A DNA stretch of 64,000 nt, from assembly GCF_030272615.1 (NCBI RefSeq), contig NC_081414.1, forward strand, positions 817,418,396-817,482,395. The letters are read 5' to 3'. This DNA comes from Cryptomeria japonica (taxonomy: Eukaryota; Streptophyta; Pinopsida; Cupressales; Cupressaceae). The notes beneath the pieces are model-generated. The model saw nothing but the letters and a program-made list of their open reading frames with translations. It ran no database searches and was not told where the DNA came from. Both the position numbers and the translations under genes were made by a program. Every line of letters begins with the position of its first letter. Within the stretch, counting starts at the first letter, position 1. This document shows positions 24,022 to 37,400 of the stretch, in pieces.

Positions 24022-24244
24022 TTTTTTTTTTTTTTTTGGTAGGCAATAGGCCGAAGCCACGATATTTTGAATTATTATTATTATTATTATGTTTGATTAG
24101 ATTGATCCTAGACCTTCCCCATTTTTATGGAAGGCCAAGAGTCACAGCTTAGAATTCATTTTAGATGTCCCTATTGGGAATTGAACTTGGGTCTCCACAA
24201 TGAGAACCTAGTGTTTTAACCAATTAAGCTCAACCCCTTGGACA
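24022..24244 (-). mobile_element. tRNA-derived SINE, right arm
   Basis: Mirror of 7,331-7,550. Flanking direct repeats AATTTAATCGAACT sit at 24,008-24,021 and 24,245-24,258. The tail appears as a T run at 24,021-24,037 on the plus strand. Both arms keep the same target duplication, so the insertion predates the inverted duplication. Confidence 0.9.
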
Positions 24245-24258
24245 AATTTAATCGAACT

Positions 24259-25395
24259 TTTACTGTGTCATGTTATAAATAAATTAAAACACCATTAGCT
24301 TTCTTTGAAATAAAATGAGATTGAAAACTATCATTTTAAAATATTATTTGGAACCAATAGAAAATCTTAATAATAAATAAAAACTAGATTTATTTCCTTT
24401 CTAAAAGACTAAAACATATTTTTATTTTATTTCCTAAGATATTACAAAGAAACAAAAGAAAATTCATTTTTTTTTTTGAAATACAACTAAATAAATTTTA
24501 TAGATCAAACTTCCTTAATCATTTGGAGGAAAATTCACTTATTTGATAATGCTCTCCTTTGTTGAAGATCTTCAATCCCTTTGATTTCTTCTTGACTTTT
24601 CCTCTTGCTCCTTTCGATCCTTGTCCTGCAACCTGGTATAGATCTCCTCCAAAACCCCTAGAAAATCCTATCTCCTACAATACAATATGTCTACCAAAAT
24701 CCTCCTACTACTAACATAATTTGCAAGAATTCAAAACTACTTATCAAAGAAAACCATGAACTCTCCCTTTTCAAAAATCTAGTGTTCAATATATAGAAAA
24801 GAGAGTCATTTTCCCACTACCATGTAAATTAATTGGTTTTGAGATTCTTTTCCTGAAATAATCCCATGCAAAAATGACTATTGTCATAGTGAGGGTTACA
24901 TGAAAAAATTTGAATTTGAGATTCTCTTCTAGAACCTTCTCATTTCCTCCTACAACATGTGCTAAATAACATATTCAGAAAATGAGTAATTTTTAAATTA
25001 ATTTCATGCAAAATGATTGTTGTCATAGTGGTGGTTACATTTGACCACGCATTTAAAAAACTGAATTTGAATTTTCCTCCATTTTATCAAATATGAATAT
25101 CATAACTCCTTTGTCATAAAAAAGCCATGAATAGAATTATTCTTGTCATAGAATAATTTTGTAACTCCCATGTCATATATTTGCTAAATATAATATTTAT
25201 TCCTTAATATTTTGAAATTGAATTTTTTTTTTCTAGAATCTTCTAATTTCTCCTACACCATGTGCTCAATTAGAATATTGAGGAAATAAATAATTTCCAA
25301 GTAAATTATGACCTCACATGCGAGTCACCACTTATTACTCATTTTTTATTTAAAATTTTGACCTTATTTAATTTATCATTTCTAACTCATAAAAG

Positions 25396-25431
<36 letters not shown>

Positions 25432-25653
25432 CAAATGCATAGATGATATATACAAATGAAGTTAAATGTTTAGGTAGAGGTAGGCGGGGCTGGCCACTCC
25501 TATTTTTATTCTTTGAGATTGGCTTGAGAAGCCTGGGACTGAAACTCATTTTTAAATAGCAGACAAATCTCACATTGAATGTTTGGTTAATTTTGAATAT
25601 CAACCTACATAATTATCTTTCTTGCTTTCGGTTATGCTTGGTTCTGGTATAAA
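24259..25653. other. AT-rich sequence, mirror of 5,940-7,316
   Basis: No gene. A TA microsatellite at 25,399-25,430 is clearly longer than its left-arm counterpart near 6,165, showing slippage after duplication. Confidence 0.5.
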
Positions 25654-25661
25654 GGTGGATA

Positions 25662-26416
25662 CAGGCCTGGAATTTGATAGGCAAAATGGTCATTTTTTCA
25701 CTTTTGAACCGTATTTGACAACTTAAAAAATTAGTAGAACATATGTATTGACATGCTATTTTTTTCTAAAACCGTATAGATGACACTTCAAATTATAAAT
25801 AAACCGTAAAAAAATATAGTAGGTAATATATATATATATTAGTTTAGAATGTTTATTATAAAAAATACAAATTTATTTAAAATATTTTGAAATGGAAGGA
25901 TGTAGTTGTTTCTAATTTTATAATATTTTAATATGATTTTTTAGAATAGTTCTATTTTTTCATATGAATTTAGAAACTTGTCATGTAATTGAAATGATAG
26001 AATATAATTGATAAAATATTTTAATATGAATTTCTACAATATATTCTATTTTTTTATATATGAATTTAGAAACTTAGTCAATTTGATTTTTAAATATATT
26101 TAATAAGATTGATATAGAAACTTGTCATAATATATAAAATTTATGCTAATATATAATATATATTACTGTATTAAATTAGAAGCTTATTTAGTAAATTTAA
26201 GATTTTGCGTATATTACTAATTTATCATTATTTTCTCATTAAGATAATGATTTTCATTTCTTCAGAAGAAAGATGTGCATTGCTTCAATCTTCTACTTTT
26301 ATATTTTTTGAGAGTTTATATTTTTCTTAAATTGTCAAACGAAAGGCATTGAAATGACTAAATCGTCATCAAAAAATCATATGACAGGTAGGGGTGACCG
26401 TCAAATTCCAGGCCTA
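25662..26416. mobile_element. hAT-like MITE, right arm
   Basis: Mirror of 5,177-5,931, also 755 bp. Target duplications GGTGGATA are at 25,654-25,661 and 26,417-26,424. Terminal inverted repeats AGGCCTGGAATTT and AAATTCCAGGCCT are both intact here. Confidence 0.87.
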
Positions 26417-26424
26417 GGTGGATA

Positions 26425-27278
26425 GTTGTTTTAAAATATCTTTTGGTGACTCAAATAAGTTGATAGGAAGGAAAAGGAATTTGTTTATGAAAATCAAATA
26501 TGATTGAAACTTGCTGAGGGGAGTGATATGATTTTAAGATCTTTTAGGATGAAAGACTCCTTTTCTCTTAGATCCATGCTCTGTTATTTTTCTGTTTGAC
26601 TTAATTATATTTAAGATGATAGCCTGAAGCCTATAGGTTGTGTTAAGGATTTGGGTAGGGCTATTTCCCACAATGATATTGTAACCTAGGTAATCTTTCA
26701 TCTTGTAGTCAACATCAAAAGGACTTTTGTGCTGTCTCAATATAAAAGATATCATGGTTGTAGTAGCAGTTGTGGAAAATGTTAGGCAAACCAAGTTATC
26801 TGATAGTTGTATGTTTATTGGCTAATAATTCATGAATTGGTTTGTTGTAGGGCGGTGTTGAGAGTTTTTTTGTAGGTATCCAAGATAAGAGTTAGTCCGA
26901 GTGTCATGATAGCAGAGGAAAGGCATTAACGAAAGTGATGATAGAATGTTGATAGAATCAGTCCCTCATAGAAAGACCATTGCTACAAAATGTGATAAGG
27001 GAGAGTAAATCTTCTGGGCCTGTAGGTGAATGATTAGTTCAGGATGATAGATTCTATTGATCACATTGTAATCTCAAAATACTATTAAGATGTCATGATG
27101 TAATCATAATTGGTCTTTTTTCTAACTGGACTTAATGTCCCAGGCAAGGCCGAAGGTTTTCTCCTCTCCGCTCTTTCCTACTGACACCCGCATTGAGTGG
27201 AGAATTTAATGTAGTTTTGTTTATAAATAATAGTATTATTAGCAAGTTTTATTGAAGTTTGAAAAGAGGGTTATGACA
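26425..27278 (-). mobile_element. Probable gypsy 3' LTR body, right arm
   Basis: Mirror of 4,315-5,168. The LTR start, TGTCATAACCC on the minus strand, is at 27,278. No gene is supported. Confidence 0.45.
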
Positions 27279-27292
27279 TCCTTCCCCCCTTA
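27279..27292 (-). other. Polypurine tract, right arm
   Basis: Minus-strand TAAGGGGGGAAGGA abuts the LTR start, as in the left arm. Confidence 0.72.
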
Positions 27293-27492
27293 AATTATGC
27301 ATCGTCCCAATGCACTTATTTAAATAAAGCTTAAAAGAGTTTATTGTTTGTAATAGGTCTATAACAAAAGTGAAAATGTTTATTGCATCTCATTTGTGTC
27401 TTCTTATTTAACATTCCTTACATCATATTGACACCACTATACTTGCATTAATCAATCTCATTGGTGTGCAATTGGTATTGGCACTTTTCTGA

Positions 27493-28352
27493 GACTCTGA
27501 ATGGCCCTATCATTATTCCCCCTGATTCATAAAAGGATCATTCCTTGCTTCATCAAACCTTGGTAGATATTTTATCCTATTTGTTGATCATTTCCATCAC
27601 AATTTCCCCTATTATTATTGTATACATCCCTTTGATTTAATTAGGAGGTGGCCTCTTTTTAGATTTATTAAACTCTTGATACTTGTTGAAGTTTGAGTTC
27701 CCCTTGAATTCATACTTCCTTTTGAATGAACGATTCTTGTTAAAACACTATCTTGTTGTTAGGGTTTGAATCTTCCTTTCTTGATTTAAAGATTTCTCAA
27801 GTACTTCCTTCATCAACTTCTACCCTTATGTTGATAATTTGCACAAAAATGAACTTCTTGGTTTGACCCTCCTCAACTTTTGATACATAGGTACATATTT
27901 TAGCAATTTGGCAAACTTATTTCAATATTGTTGAACTGTCAAAGCCCCTTGTTGAAGATTATGGAATTATGTCGCCTTCTCATCGGAGAATAATTATGAT
28001 AGCCATGTTGAACAAATTGACCTCATGTGGTTATATCCTTGTTATACCCATTTTATTCCTTCATGTTAATTCACCAACGAGTTACTCCCTTGATAAGTTG
28101 ATAGGGCATAATGCCTTAGTTGTCTCACTAGTGTCCTTTAGATCAAATTATTTTTCCATTTCATTCAACCAATTTCTGCTCCACTAATTTTCTTTCCATC
28201 TAATTTTCTTCAAATCTTTAGATAGATCCAACATATTATTTTCATCCACTTCATTGTGGCCACAAATACCTCCATGTCATCTGTGGGTCTCAAGAACATA
28301 GGGACATGCCATTTTGGAGCTAGAATAGCTACAACTGTCTAGACATAATGAA
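27493..28352 (-). pseudogene. Degenerate Ty3/gypsy gag, right arm
   Basis: Mirror of 3,240-4,100, with the same LQQGALTVQQY and NKFAKLLKYVP signature and the same general decay. It gives no additional open frame. Confidence 0.66.
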
Positions 28353-30322
28353 CCTTTTGAAAATAATTATAGGTAAGCCAGGAAAAAAAATTATTGTGAC
28401 ATGACTGGAGGGCTTTATAACAAACTAAATAAATGTAAATGGATATCAACCACTGTGCAATCCATCACTCTATTAGGACTGCCAAAGTAGAGACAATTGT
28501 TGCCAGTGCTAAATTCAAAACTACTAATTGAGAAAAATTAAGTGTTGTTACTATTTTAATTCCTAATGGTGTAAGCATGTTGACATTGAATATAAACAAG
28601 TTAAATTAGTCATTGGAGGAGTACATGGTTTGGTCATTTGAGTAGGTGTAGAATTAGTGAAGGGTGGGGACTAATTTGATGCCCATGGGTTTTAATTACA
28701 GTACTGGCAAGTGGGTGAATTCTTTTATTTTCCCATACTAATATGTTGCTATCATGTTGTACGAAAGATCCATTTTAAAACCAAAATAGCTTTGGCCCTT
28801 AATTATCTACTCTTTTGTCAAATCTCACATCTGCCTTGAGGGAAAAGATCTAAAAATAATAATAAGATAAAATTTAAAAATGCGTACTATCTTCGAGCTT
28901 GATGTGGACAATATTGGAGGAGTGCTAAGTTCATCTTTGACCTGACATTCATGAGAATGGTGAAGTATTAACTACATCTTGACCTGACATTCAATGATAT
29001 TATTGCCATAGTAGTGAAAGAAGAAAATAAAATAAAACACATTTAAGTATATCATTGTCAAAGCAAGCTACCATTAAAGACTGACTTTGGCTGGTAGAGA
29101 TATAATAAAATTTAAAACACATTGATGTGATTTTTGTTTCATAATAAAGGATGCAAGTTTTTATTTTATCATCTAAATTAATCCATAGGTGATAATGGAA
29201 ACATTTTCTTTTATAATGTGATTTGTTTTTTTTTTAAAGAATAGAATAGAATGAAGATTTACTCTATGTTATAATATATTTAGAAAATGATAATAAAATT
29301 AATTTTATTGTAAAATATGTTTTTACATTTGTTTTATTTTATCCTATAGATTAGTTAAGAAAATGATAATAGAAGTAATGATATTTTATAATGTGATTTG
29401 GTTTAAAAAAAAATAGAATAAAATCTATCTTGATTTATTCTCTAATTTAATCAAGAAATGATATTAAAAATATTTCCATTTTAGAAGGAGATTTGTTTCC
29501 TAAAAAAAATAGAACAGCTTATCTTGATTTATTTTATCCTATAATTTAGTAAGAATCAATATTAAAAATATATCCATTATATAATGTTGTGATATGACTT
29601 TATGGAAAATAGCATGTACGGTTACTTTTATTTTATTCTATAAAATGGTTGAGAGGTGATAGTAAAATCATTTTCCCTTTTCTCATATGATTTGATTTTT
29701 AATTATTTATTCTACACTTTTCTTTAAACCTATCTAATAATTTTAAATGCCAATGCTAATATAATCTATTGCTCTAGTATTTAATGTAACTTCACTAGTT
29801 TAAAAGTGATAACAAATAAATAGAAAGTTAAACATTGTGACAATTACATAGTTAATAATATGATATTCTTTTAGTATTAAATGAATTAAATAACTTAAAT
29901 ATTAAATGTCACCTTATCTTATTTGAGGGTTAGAGTTGTCAAATGATATTGTTGTTTCCTTAATAAGAATGATAATAATAATTATCAACTCTTAAAATTA
30001 AGAGCTTTTAATTACCAAGTAAGACTATTCTAGAGATTTGGTAAAGATAAAAATCATATTTATTACGTAAGGGGTATTTTAAATTGTTGCATTTATTGAA
30101 TCTCAAATAGTAGGCTAATTGGAATAAAGTGTTTTCAACTATTACTTCTTCCCTACTTAAGAATAGGGTCAATAATAATGTTACACATGCACTATCTTTA
30201 AATGCACAATTTCATTACTAGGTTAATCATGTTAGATGTTGTTAAATAGTGTTCATTTTTAACAAAAAAAAAAAAAATTTGGTTGCATTTTTATCTAAGT
30301 GTTAAAATTTGGGCATTACGTA
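28353..30322 (+). mobile_element. AT-rich sequence ending in a gypsy-type LTR terminus, right arm
   Basis: Mirror of 1,271-3,239. It ends TTGGGCATTACG at 30,320, followed by a primer-binding site; the final base of the LTR is G here rather than A. No coding sequence is seen. Confidence 0.45.
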
Positions 30323-30387
30323 GGTATCAGAGCACTAGGTTGCAACCCTAGGGAACTCTGGGAATTAGCTGATGATAGTTCTGATAC
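30323..30387. other. Opposed primer-binding-site-like sequences, right arm
   Basis: GGTATCAGAGC (30,323-30,333, plus strand) faces GTATCAGAAC on the minus strand (30,378-30,387). It is the mirror of 1,204-1,272. Confidence 0.55.
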
Positions 30388-31853
30388 TTAATATAAGTAC
30401 AGATCCAATAGCCAACAAGATGAGAGGGGGGGGGGTGAATCATACAAACTTAATCATCCATAAAAACATCAGATTCAACCTCAGTAACATATATATCAGT
30501 TATATAACCACAAACTGTCAAACATGCAAACTCAAAAGCATATGAACAATATAAACCTCATAACACTAGATTTAACGTGGAAACCCAAATAGGGAAAAAC
30601 CACTGTGGGATTTCAGACCCACTAAGAAATATACTCTTCTAGAGTATGCTCGGTTAAAAGCAAATCCTGTTAAAGATTACAAACACATTGCTAGATGTGA
30701 CCTGGTTAAGGGATTTCCCTCAAATCTATTAGGATCTTCACTTTGTTAGAAGTGATTTTGTCAAAGGATTTCAAACACTCAATCAGAATGTCACCTTGTT
30801 AGAGGATTTACATATAAGACTGTTAAGTCCACTCAGTTAAAATATTTCCTGTCACTTTCACAAAATAATAGTAATACAATCTATCTGCAACTTCACATCT
30901 AAAATGCTAAAGCAGATTCCTATTTGTTCAATACAATCTAGACATAGAACTAATCTTGTCTATCTGCTGGGCATCAATATTCTATTATTCTAACAGGTCT
31001 TCAAGCTTCTGTGCTCGGTAATCACTATGTAGCATCCCTGTGCATCCACTTGCCCACATACATTGTTTATCGACAATTTCCTATTTATAAACAATCTTCT
31101 AACTGCTTGATCTCCTTGATCACATTTCCCATGATCAATCATAGCCATCAGATCTTAAATCTTGTTTAGTTTCATTGTATCTTTCGATTTGAAAACATTT
31201 TACCCCACCTTGGAACTTGTGTTAGGGTAATGCGGTTGAATCTGAGCTGTAGATCTTCTTGCCAACTTTCCATTGCCTTAGATTCATTTAACAAACTTCT
31301 TCCACGGCTTGCCAATCATTGATCCACTCCAGCTCATCAACTTCTTTCATCAAATATCACATGTAAACATTTAATGCATTCTGTTATAGCTCGGTTACAA
31401 CTCGGTGAATACTAAACTTCACTCAATAGACATTCTGTCTTCATTAACCGACTACGATAACCTTAGCGTTTACCGACTAGGTTCCTTAGGGTTTACCGAC
31501 TAGGTTCTTTGCTTGATAACATAGTATAGTATTAACCTTTACATTGTACAACATATGTATGATGTTAAAACAATCTAAAACATCAAGATCTCATCATTGT
31601 CTGACTCGGTAGAGTTGCCCATTGAATAACTTATCCCCTTATTCATCATATTCTTTCCTGTGTCTTTACCAACTCCTTTATAATCTTCATATCATATTTC
31701 TCAAGATATGGCAACATCATGCTGAATTAGAAAATCAATTTCTTGACATCAATGACAAAATAATAATATCAAGATAGTAAAACATCTTTAATCAGTTATG
31801 TCCATAATCATCAACAACCTTCTCAATATCCTTATAATGTAATATTGCCAACA
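30388..31853 (-). mobile_element. Ty1/copia LTR, right arm (fuller copy)
   Basis: Mirror of 72-1,203 but about 330 bp longer. It retains 31,137-31,440 and the GATGAGAGGGGGGGGGGTGA tract near 30,420. That C-rich tract, near the LTR 3' end, is also found in the other copia LTRs, so the left arm carries deletions rather than the right arm insertions. Confidence 0.78.
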
Positions 31854-31924
31854 GCTGAGCCTTGGTATTTAGTATGTGTCGAGAAACATGTAATCCACTT
31901 TGTGCTAATTTGAATATAATGTCA

Positions 31925-32849
31925 AAAAGAAATTATGTTGTGAACTAAATTTTATTAGAATTACTTTGTATTAAAAAAAAGAAATATAACTCTAATTATC
32001 CAATGTAAATAGGGTCTTAACGTACCCAATGGATAGAAGTTGACCTTTGGGAATGGGTCAAGTAGATATTTAATTAATTTAACTTTTTGAATAAACCTAG
32101 AACCAAAAAAGAACTTTATGGTTAAGTTACAGGCAGAATGACCAGAGGGAAAACTTAGTCTCATTAACAAAGGTTATTGGGCTAATTTTGCATCCTCGCC
32201 ATACAATTCTCTTAAACTCTATAAATATATATATGGTTTTTTGTATTTGGTGATTTTGTTAGAAACATGATTGGGAAAAGAATGATAAATTTTCATGGTG
32301 ATTGATACTAAATAAACTTCATGCCATTAACTTATCGACAACATAATTCTTGGGATTGTTACATCTTAAGTTATGTTTGTTGGGAATGACATATTTTGGC
32401 TATATAATCTTAGAACTAATCAAGAATGATGGTAGTATGAAACCCTAGAATCCTCTTGACCTTTGTGTTGTGTACACTTTGAACATATCATCTACTCTTT
32501 ATTAGAATTTTGTCTTAAGATTAAAATTACACCTTTAAATCATGGGTTACTTGACCAAATTTTAAGGGCTTAATCACTTATTAAAGTGAGATTTGAGAAA
32601 CTCATAAAAATAGTACCTGTACACTTTAAACCTTGGTTAATATCCCCTTATTTTAGAGAGTTAATATCGACACATAATGTATATTGAGGATTTAATTATT
32701 CTATTTTGTTAGGTAATAATTGATGTCACTTTTAGGTTGGTAGACAACTACTTACATAGTGAATTTCATTGAAATATGAAATCCCATTTTCCATTATGAA
32801 AATAATATAGTAAGTTCAACCTCAGTCCATTTTAAGAAAATGGGGGAAC
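31925..32849. other. Unassigned sequence between palindrome and copia element
   Basis: No supported gene. The last bases before the LTR (AAGAAAATGGGGGAAC, 32,834-32,849) look like a polypurine tract, so internal sequence of another element may precede this LTR. Part of this stretch could belong to the palindrome arm if that extends beyond the window. Confidence 0.4.
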
Positions 32850-34387
32850 TGTTGGCATCATTGATATTGAGTAAATCGGTTACTTCAGTGAACCGGTATA
32901 TTATCTAAGATTTGTCATTGATGACTAACACTGACCGGTGGACTGGTTTATCTTAGTAGAAAAGGTGATGGCTTGCAAACAACATCGAAGCAACATCAGA
33001 GATAGATGATCAAGGTTCAATCGGCTCAAGGGAAGACAAACTAAGCTAATCGGTCTGTCATTCAAGAAGATCAGTGTTAAGGTCAAAGCTTCAAGTTGGC
33101 TATTCTAATGATGATGAAGTCCCATAAGGTGACTTAGGCATGAAGGCTTGAGGTCTTATGCAAATTGGAACCTCATTGGAAAACAAGAAAAGAGGCTTGA
33201 TGAAAGTACTACAAACCGGTATCAGAGGATGAATCGGTACTGGAGAACGTAGTGGTATATTGGTAGACTAGTGAAGTAGAAGGAAGATAGGTGGTCATCG
33301 TAAATCATGGAGCGGTGATCGGTTACACTGCTGAGATGGCAAAAGGTGAGTTGGTGAGTTTGTGTCAACACCAAACTAAAGTTTGGTGAAGTCAACCTCA
33401 GTCATCATGCAGTTAAAGCCATGAATACTTGTGGATTTTTTGGTTCACATTTAAAAGATTGAACTCGACCCAGAAGTTGCTATTTTTGGGGGATGCAGTG
33501 GCAGATTTGGTTGAGTAGTTGGCAGAATTGTTGTAGGGTGCGCAAAGAAAGAGCGGGAAGATTTGAATTTGAAATTTACTGAGATCTGTGATTGCATTGA
33601 TTAAGGAAACACCTAAAGGTGATGATAGAGAGTTTATAAAGTATTTTGAGTTCATACAAAACTTTTCTTTGATCGAAAAAATTGCAAAGTGCAAATCCTA
33701 TGAGAGGCGATCCAAAATGCAGAGTGAAGAGTGAGGAAGTGCTAAATGAATTAGTAGAACAAAGTGTGTGTGAAGTAGACTGACAGAGTGCAGAGCTGAG
33801 GGTATGATTAGAGGACCAATGTAGTGTAGAGTAGACACAACCGGTGCAGATAGAGTATGAATTTCATTGTGATCTAATCAAGCTATCAATAGCTATTCCA
33901 ACAGATCAACTTCCCGTTTCTTTCTAACCATTGCAACTCAAAATCCCTTAACTGGGTGGACTTTAACAGGTCCCTTGTAAAATACCTTAAGTGGGTGGCA
34001 TATTAATTGATGATCCTAAGTCTTTCAACAAGGCTACCTCTAACAGGGTAAAGGCAATAATAGGCCTTAAATAAAATTCCTTAACCAGATGACACCTAAC
34101 AGTGTCTTTGTAATCTCCTAACATGGATGGATCCTCAGCGGTCGTACTTTAGAAGAGTGCAAATTTTGTGAGTTTCTACTCACACTGTGGTTTTCTCCCA
34201 TTTGGGTTTCCATGAGATAAATCTTGGTGTTATTGTGTATCTTTTCATGCATGCATGTTCTCCTAAAATAACTACTTGAATTGATGAATATTAAGTTAGA
34301 AAAGACTTGAGTAAAAAGGTTTTAATTTTGTAAAACTGGTAAAGTGTTGATTCACCCCTCCCCTCTCAGCACTGGTTGGGACTAACA
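32850..34387 (+). mobile_element. Ty1/copia LTR (5' LTR of the following element)
   Basis: The 1,538-bp LTR starts TGTTGGCATCATTG and ends GGGACTAACA. It carries the CACCCCTCCCCTCTCAGC tract near its end. A primer-binding site and gag follow. No matching 3' LTR is found near 38,575, so the element is incomplete. Confidence 0.85.
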
Positions 34388-34389
34388 AT

Positions 34390-34402
34390 TGATATTAGAG
34401 CC
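34390..34402 (+). other. Primer-binding site of the copia element
   Basis: TGATATTAGAGCC is a degenerate tRNA-Met complementary site, three bases after the LTR. Confidence 0.78.
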
Positions 34403-34450
34403 TTGGTCCTTAGATTCAGAAGAGCTTAACAACTTAAGGAAAGATCCAAG

Positions 34451-37400
34451 ATGATGTTAAAGGAGGGCCCTAAGTTCTCTAAGGATAATTACACCTTATG
34501 GTGTGGTCAAATGAATCTCTACCTAAAAATCTTAGGAGATCAATACTAGAATCATGTAATCATAGAGTATAGTGAACCTATAGGGGTTCTCACTATAGAT
34601 CAGATCAAAGAAGAAAGGCAGGACAACACTACAACTATGGATCTGATTGCTATCACTCTATTTGATAATGAGTATGCTGAGGTTCAAGATCTAAAAACAA
34701 CCTATGAAATGTGGAATAAGTTGAAGACTGTTTATGGAGGAGATCCTCATATTCAAAAGGCTAAGGTGGACAACTTAAGAGGCAAATTTGATGAGATGAG
34801 GATGCAAGAAGGAGAAAGCATAGAACAATATAGCAAAAGAATAAAGGATGTGGTAAATTCCATCAGAAGTGCTAGAGGAAATCTTGAAGAAGATGATGTG
34901 GTCAAAAAAATTATGAGAACCTTGCTAACACAATAAGCCATAAGGGTTTCTATAATTCAAGAACTTAGATCCTTGGGAACAGTTAGTGTTTTGCTTGACT
35001 CACTAATTGGTAAGTTGACTGCCTTTGAACTGAGCAACTATGATAATAGTGTACCAAATATTGATCTTGCCTTCAAAGCCTCCATGATATCTGCACCAAG
35101 AAGTAGAAGAAAAGAAACCAGAAATAGTTCTACTACAAGAACCGGTCATTCTCATGAATGTGACAACATGTTATCTGAAGAATAGGAACAAGATGAGATT
35201 GAATCTCTATTAGCAAGAAGGCTGCCAAGAGGACAAGGAAAGTATAAAGGTAAACTTCCCTTGAAGTGTTTCTCTTGCAATAGAATAGTTCATATTGCAT
35301 CCAGATGTCCTGACAATGATAGGAAGGATAATTTTAGAAGCTACAAGGGCAAGAGAAATAAGGAGTGCTATCTTGCTGAAGAAGGAGTTATTGATGAAGA
35401 ATCAGAAGGATCTGATGGAGATGGAATTGCATTTGTAGTGGTAAAGGAAGATAACACAGAGGAAAGTGAGATGGCACTGATCTCTAGTTCAAACCGGTAT
35501 GGAAACTGGGTAATTGACAATGGTTGCACTCACCACATGACCGGTGACATAAATAAATTCCTCAGCATGGAGGACTATAATAGAGGAATGGTGAGATTCG
35601 GTAATGATGCTCCTTGTGCAGTAAAAGGTAAGGGATCTATAGCCCTAAATGATAAAACAAATTGTGAAGATGTTTATTGGGTAGAAGGGATAAAATATAG
35701 TTTTTTAAGTGTTGCACAACTTAACAATAAGGGTTACCAGTTAGAATTCAATGAAGGAATATGCAAAATAAATGATAAATCAGGAAGTCTGATTGCTACC
35801 GATAAACAATCTAGAGGTAATTTGTTTCACCTAGACACCATTGTAGGTAGTTGTCTAATGGAAAAGGTAGAAGAAAATTGGCTATGGCACAAAAGACTGT
35901 GTCATGTTAACTTTGATAGAATAAGAAAAGTGAGTAAAATGAATCCTGTCAAAGGTATGCCTGATATTATGAAACCTAAAAATGCTATGTGCAAAGAATG
36001 CCAACTAGAAAAGTTGATCGGGTCTAGTTTCAATAGAAAATCTTATTCATCTGAGAATATGTTGGACTTAGTTCATACAAACTTGTGCGGTCCTTTGAGG
36101 ACCAAGAGTTTCTATGGGGATTGGTATTTCATGTTGTTTGTAGATGATTTCTCAAGAATGATGTGGGTTGTGTTCTTGAAAGAAAAATCTAAAGTCTTTC
36201 ACATGTTTAAGGTCTTCAAGGCTCGAGTGGAGAGAGGAATTGGTAAGAGTCTAAAATGTTTAAGATTAGATAGAGGAGGAGAGTTCATCTCTCAAGAGTT
36301 AATGAATTACTATGAAGAACAAGGGATTATGAGATGAATGTCTGTACCCAAAACACCTCAGTAGAACGGGGTTGTTGAAAGAAGGAACAAAACTCTGATT
36401 GATTGTGAAAGGACTCTGATGATATAGAAGGATATTCCACATATCTTTTGGAGATAAGCAATAAGCACTGTTGTGTATACCTTAAACCAAATATAGGTGA
36501 AGAAAGGGACAAATAAAACTCCCTATGTATTATGGTGTGGATACTCACCCAATGTGAGCTATTTCAAAGTATTTGGAAGCAGGTCCTATATCAAGAGGGA
36601 TGAGTACTCTAAAAATTTTGATCCCAAGAGTGATGAAGGAACCTTCTTGGGTTACTCCATAAAGAGTAAAGCATATTGGTGTTTGATCAAAAGAATTGGT
36701 AAAATTATGGAGAGTGCCAATGTCAGAGTGGATGAGTTCTTTGAGAAAAATGAACAAGACAACAAGAGTGAACCAGAGGATTATCAAGGATTTGAGTACA
36801 CTATACCGATCGAACCTGTTAAAGAGAATCCTATTGTGGAAGTGAATAAGGAAGCATGTGAAGTAGAACCTGCACAACCGGTAGAAGAAGCTCCAAGAAA
36901 TGAATTGGTACTAGCAAGGTATGTTTGAAAAAATCACTTTACCGACAATATCATTGGTGACAAAGATGATAGAGTTTTGACTAGAAGAAGAGAAAGAGAG
37001 AATGCCTATCTACTCTAAAAAATTGAGCCCAAAAAAGAAAAGGAGGCTCTAAAAGATGCAGACTAGATTAAAGCCATGGAGGAAGAACTAGAGCAGATTG
37101 AGAAAAATGAAACTTGACTCTTGTGCCTAGACTAGAGAAGAAAAATGTGATAGGAACCAATGGGTGTTTAGAAATAAAATGGATGAAATTGGTCAAGTAG
37201 CAAGAAACAAAGCAAGGTTAGTCTGCAAAGGGTATGCATACGAAGAAGGTTTGGATTATGGAAATACCTTTGCACCGGTGGCCAGACTGGAAGGGGTCAG
37301 AATCCTACTTGCTTATGCTACTTACAAGAAGTTCAAAGTTTACCAAATGGATGTCAAATCAACATTCTTGAATGGTGTTTTAGAGGAAGTGTACATAGAG

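Larger units (their letters stand above)
16185..31924. repeat. Right arm of giant inverted repeat (palindrome)
   Basis: This is the reverse-complement partner of 1-15,381. Position 31,924 pairs with position 1 and 16,185 pairs with 15,381. It is about 360 bp longer than the left arm. The excess is mainly 31,137-31,440 inside the outer copia LTR, plus a C/G-tract segment near 30,420 and a longer TA microsatellite at 25,399-25,430. Homology may continue past 31,924 because the matching left-side DNA lies outside the window. Confidence 0.97.

Noticed and set aside
1..31924. Palindrome as a pure read or assembly artefact
   Set aside because: Arms differ by many scattered substitutions, different deletions and microsatellite length, which a copied read would not give. 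It is not fully excluded without read data.
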